DNA of 64,000 nucleotides from NCBI GenBank assembly GCA_019843655.1, contig JACDQD010000011.1, positions 16,286,604 through 16,350,603 on the forward strand. Reading direction: 5' to 3'. The notes under the pieces are model-generated. The model saw only the letters and a list, made by a program, of their open reading frames with translations. It was not told where the DNA came from and ran no database searches. The stretch is from Lethocerus indicus (taxonomy: Eukaryota > Arthropoda > Insecta > Hemiptera > Belostomatidae). Made by a program: the position numbers and the translations under genes. Below, piece after piece: positions 60,010-64,000 of the stretch. Positions within the stretch are counted from its first letter, which is position 1; each line of letters begins with the position of its first letter.

Positions 60010-60174
60010 TTTTCCGACGGGATGAAAAAATTGGTCCAGCGCATCTCCCTCAATGGAGATTATGTTGAAAAAACTGAAAAAAAGTTTGTTCAAAAAATGG
60101 TAAACAATTTTTCACCGCACTTATCAAACCTCACTAGTATAGTGAAGCATTCTTCTTGCACTTCGTCGATATAA
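60010..60174 (+). pseudogene. Remnant of a mariner-like transposase C-terminus
   Basis: After an in-frame stop at 60007, 54 codons are open to a TAA at 60172. The first 21 or so (FSDGMKKLVQRISLNGDYVE) match the general pattern of the last residues of mariner-family DDE transposases: a DG(I/M)KKL segment, a short basic helix, then GDYVEK. The helix is shorter than in the family norm, suggesting a small deletion (the usual aromatic plus Lys-Cys residues are missing). None of the catalytic DDE core or the DNA-binding helix-turn-helix is present. The tail after GDYVEK is Lys-rich and probably non-coding. A decayed element; terminal repeats were not found. Confidence 0.5.
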
Positions 60175-60813
60175 TTAACAAAATGTGTAATTCACCGGTA
60201 ATTAAGTTTCGGGCTAACCTATTGGAATCGATATAAAATCTTGAAAAGTTTAATAACTCTTTGTAATCAAACTTTAATTGGTGTAATTATTTTTTTTTAG
60301 TTTTTCATATGAAATAGTCTTCATTTATAATGACAGTATAAAATCGTCCTTCGGGCGAATAATTACGCCAATTATACGGTCACTTCAGTGGACTGAACGC
60401 CAATTAGGTCAGCAGTTTCTTGTGGTTGTGTTCTGGGTGGATAGGCCCCCACGATTTAGTCAGCCCTCGGCCACTTAGTCACTGTGCACGTATGACGAAG
60501 TGTCAATGATTCACTGGCTCGCGTCGAGGAAATCAGATTTGAAGGGCAGACAATGGACACTGATGACACTGATTAGAGATGACGACCGAGGGACTCGCGG
60601 TGACCCGGGATATTCGGTCACATGTACCCTAGCAATATTAACATTATATCACTAATGTCCCAAGTACTTGTAGCGATAATGTTTCTTTGTAAATTCTTAC
60701 TGAATGATGGGTATTAATAATCAACAATTCAGTACTCAATAATCAATGACAAAAAATTTACAATCGGGCGTCAATAAAATTTGAATTACTGTATCAATAT
60801 GCGCTATCTAATG
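60175..60813. other. Spacer
   Basis: AT-rich, with a mid-GC segment at 60350-60620 that contains repeated GTCA/TGAC-type words (for example ACTGATGACACTGAT). No gene. Confidence 0.35.
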
Positions 60814-61173
60814 TCAGGTCTCAGACTCGGCTTTGAGCTTAGAAGTTTCTTCAGTAACAGTAAAAAAATTGTCAGCTCCAGGATAGATTAACAAAATATA
60901 GTTCGAGCTTTGGTCTTCTGCTAGACCAATTTCTGCGTCACAACTTTTTCTGTGTAGGCTTTCTTCTTCTGTTATTAATATTGTTTTAGAACGACTATTC
61001 AGTTTTTCGATCGGTCGCCATTTGGCCAATACGGTGGTTTCAGTTCTGAATTTTCGACGTGGACACGTTCCATTAAGAGGACATCGCTTCAGAATTACCG
61101 TCGAAACGTTTACGTTTTCAAGTGAATAACGATGTTTATATCGCGAGATAAACGGTTGGGCCTTCGATTGAGG
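60814..61173 (-). other. 119-codon open frame in a probable repeat
   Basis: Not recognised. The minus strand is open for 119 codons from an in-frame stop at 61174-61176 to a TGA at 60814, without needing a particular start. The middle reads RTETTVLAKWRPIEKLNSRS. Composition is balanced and charged, unlike the low-complexity frames in GC blocks, and the DNA here is not GC-rich. It also contains GCAGAAATTGGTCTAGCAGA followed by AGACCAA, a GAAA box plus a TTGGTCT/AGACCAA hairpin. This resembles the GAAACCGGTCTGGC...AGACC region of the 47943 repeat. GTTTCGACGGTAATT near its 5' end is shared with 50987-51003. So it is probably part of a repeat family, coding or not. Confidence 0.3.
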
Positions 61174-62330
61174 TTAAATAGCGCGCGACGTTAGTTTGAT
61201 GGTTTCATCCTATCTACTCCTTGCGGTCTGGGCCAACCGGGGCTGGAGTTAAAACACGGGCTATCGTAACCGTTTTTTTTTCTAGTTTCGCCCCGGCTTC
61301 AGGTGAAACCCTCTCGGTTCGGAGACGAAAACATGATCCCAAGAAAAAATGAGTGGAAAAATAAAAGAGTTGAAAGGGGGAAAAAAGGGGAGCCAAGCGC
61401 CACCGACCTTCTCTGCTTCTTGGAAAACGGAAAAAGTCTGGACACACTCCTGGTTTCCACTTCATCCGTCGATCAAAAACAAAAACACCTCTTAATCCCA
61501 GTTTTGTCTTCGCCAATTCTGTAACGCTTCTACCCATTGGTGGTAATCCTGCTCCAGCCCTTGCCGGATGGTGAGGACACTAAGTAGCCGTTTCCCCGCG
61601 AACCAGGATGAAACTATTAATTATCCTTTGCATAATGCATCACGATTTGCGTTGGATGCAAAAGGCGCAACTGGAAAAGAGGTGAACAATTAGGCTGGCT
61701 CGGCTAGAGCTGTGACCCTGACCAGCGCTAATGTGACCCAACAGCTGATCGGACCCGGCTGTCCAGGGTGACCGCTAGAGAGAGCCACCCGCAGGTTAAA
61801 ATTAACAGGCGGGGTACAAATGTGTTCCGCGTTCTCCTCTCCGGTACAATGATCTCCATTCCGTGGCCGAGATTCATCAGCCGGCTAACTCACAACGACA
61901 ATTAAAACCTGACGATAGCATCTCCAGTGTCTACACATAATTCGGCGCTATATTAATTCCTAAATTATGCTACTTGTCAGATAGTACGCCGGGGTTTATT
62001 ATTTCAGAATTAATCCAGCGGTTTATCTCCTCCACTAACTTAGAGTACCACCGTCAAGCACTGAACCGTGTCGAAATAATATGCTTAATTACCACAAACA
62101 TACTCTATCGATCTCCCCATCGTCACTTATTGTCAATGAATCGCGACAATGAGACGCAGTCGAGAAGCCGAAACCAGTTTATTTTTTCACGTTCCCCCCA
62201 AGCCGAGCCGCCTTGAAGCGACAAAACGGACAGTAGGTCTTCCCGCGAGCTGTCTCTATTCCCTTGTTTCTCAGTCCTACTTATCGCAGACGTCAACATT
62301 CAAAATCTATTTCTCTTAAAAAAAAAAACA
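61174..62330. other. Mid-GC spacer
   Basis: Mid-GC DNA with a GC-richer part at about 61540-61800. The plus frame at 61974-62216 (80 codons) follows an acceptor-like TTTATTATTTCAG at 62007 and has no recognised domain. The 107-codon minus frame at 61214-61537 is likewise anonymous. Confidence 0.35.
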
Positions 62331-64000
62331 TTTGCCTAAACATGTCGGTCCTCGACAAATCGGTACTCCACAAATAATGAGCCACATCATGATTCGATTA
62401 CTGGCGTATATCTTAGAAACTTTCATTCATGCCTGTAACGGGGCTGTGTCGCACGGAAGAGAAAACGGAAACCGAAGATGCGTCCCGTTCTCGAAATCCG
62501 CGTTTAGAGACTTTTTTTTACTATCGGAAACAGTGAACCTCGCAACCCGTGTGTCGAGATTTAGACGAGTGATTGACGCTGGTAATTGCCGCAACCGATT
62601 CCAACCGCGATACGGCGGAGATGAGGCGTAATTACGCCGGGAAATTACACGAGAAAATGAAAAAACAAAAAGGCACGTAACAAAGAAGGGGGAACAAATA
62701 ATAGCAACGCTAATGACGCAGATCGGGTCCGACTGTAATTTATCCAGTCGGGGTCGGGACGCTACCGGACCATTATTGGACGCGGTAATCAGATTATTTA
62801 TCGCGCAGTAATAATTACAGAATTAATTATTCGATACGCGAGTTATAGCGACGCGCGGAGAGTACAGTTGTGCAGGCATCTGGCATACATCTGACGATTA
62901 GACCGCAGTTCTGAGACGCTGCTCTGTTTGTGCATTCGAGGTGCATAGGTTGCGCGGAGAATACAAGCAAAGAGTGCTGCATGATTCCGCAGACTGGCTT
63001 TCCCCGAAGCATAAATTCAGACGGAATGTAAATCAATTCTACTTGATATAAGCAAAAAAAAACAACGCCTTTATAATGTATGAATGCAACACGTTGAGAA
63101 AAGTTTCTTTCGGAAAGTGTTTATTGTCAGCTCACGTAACTTTAAAATATTAATATTAACTAATTGGGGAATATTTATGATAAAGATATATCTTTTCTTG
63201 CGAGGATGGTTATTAAATACATTCGATATTGTGTGTAGACAGTTTTTTTGTTTAAGAATAATTCAAAAGATGAAGAATATTAGTTCTACCGAGAAATCCA
63301 CCAACGTTTTTATGTATATTAAAAAAATAAAATTTTCTTACACACTTTATATATCTGAGTTATTGTCGATTCGTAGTGGAATAGAATATTGGTTGAATAA
63401 GATATAATAATTAATAATGAATGGATAAAGGATACGGATGATTAGGCAGGATTGGACGAAGGGCCCTCTCACCGGGCCCAGAACTGGGCCTAGGGGGGGC
63501 GGGGCCCGGTTTAAACCTGCAAGGAGAAAGGGATTTATTAATACCCCAAGATCCAAAATAAGATAGAGCCGGAGTGCTGTGGGTCATGGCCAATCGGGCC
63601 CCGTATACCTTTTGAGAATTGTCGGGCGGAGGGGGGAAGGGGAGGGCTCCGTTAAGCCTCTAAATTGGTAACGGTGAAACGTAAACGCCGTGTACGGTGG
63701 CTCTGTCCAAAATTAGCCCTTGGAGCGGTGAGCAATTGCTCCACTATTATTAATATTGCCATTAGAAAGTCCGCCACTCTTTCTAAATTAGCCGGCCGAA
63801 TGGGTTTTCTTAAGCAATTGCCACTTTCTGTAATAACGAAATGTGACGACGCGCTCGTTGCACCAGAAAATTTTCTCTACTGACAAATTCGGAACATATT
63901 ATCTGACTGCTCATAGGATATTGCTGTACTATATCTGTCGGTGGTGGTTATCCCCGAATGCATATAAATAACTAATATTTATATATTAATATAAATTGAT
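62330..64000. other. Spacers with GC-rich blocks to the window end
   Basis: CpG-rich at about 62580-62800 and 63450-63700, AT-rich at 63040-63420 and from 63880. Frames of 60-107 codons only, none with a domain. Confidence 0.4.

Noticed and set aside
62008..62216. Acceptor TATTATTTCAG followed by about 69 open codons to a TGA
   Set aside because: Somewhat protein-like but without domain or donor; not distinguishable from chance. A GCCGAAACC word at 62167 lacks the first box and helix of the hairpin family.
1..64000. CRISPR arrays, bacterial operons, rRNA genes, telomeric repeats
   Set aside because: No spaced direct repeats, no operon organisation, no rRNA signature words and no TTAGG arrays were seen.

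Overview
The window looks like a piece of a eukaryotic nuclear genome, most likely from an insect or another arthropod. There are no operons, no bacterial ribosome binding sites, and no coding density. Microsatellites, a decayed Jockey-clade LINE, a mariner-like transposase remnant and tRNA-like SINE fragments are present. CpG is not depleted, which fits the sparse DNA methylation of many insects. I found no complete protein-coding gene, no rRNA, no intact tRNA and no CRISPR array. Open frames of 60-200 codons exist on both strands but mostly lie in GC-rich patches where stop codons are rare. They are not reported as genes.

The most obvious architecture is a compositional mosaic. Roughly fifty GC- and CpG-rich blocks of about 300-800 bp alternate with AT-rich spacers across the whole 64 kb. 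Many blocks contain TAATTA or TTAATTAA cores embedded in CCGG/GGCC-rich DNA, and many carry purine- or pyrimidine-only microsatellites. Together with the lack of genes, this fits a long intron or an intergenic regulatory desert around a developmental gene, but that is inference.

Layout: 1-22 kb is mosaic DNA with (AT)n, (TG)n and (GGA)n repeats, a possible first coding exon at 6.7 kb, and a strong hairpin that covers a 3' splice site at 16.8 kb. 22-29 kb holds the best small exon candidates: a 44-nt exon at 22.9 kb and a phase-compatible terminal exon at 28.26 kb. 29-45 kb is mosaic DNA with the two longest anonymous open frames and a few tRNA-like fragments. 45-53 kb is a retroelement graveyard. 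It holds a 5'-truncated, frameshifted Jockey 3' end and at least five copies of a hairpin motif with a CTGATGA-like box, helix and GAAAC box, resembling the hammerhead-like ends known from Penelope-like retroelements. 53-64 kb has purine/pyrimidine tracts, a mariner C-terminal remnant at 60.0 kb, and a 119-codon open frame on the minus strand at 60.8-61.2 kb inside what looks like another repeat copy.

No genes are seen working together. The window is best read as non-coding DNA with repeats, plus a few low-confidence exons that transcript data would settle.
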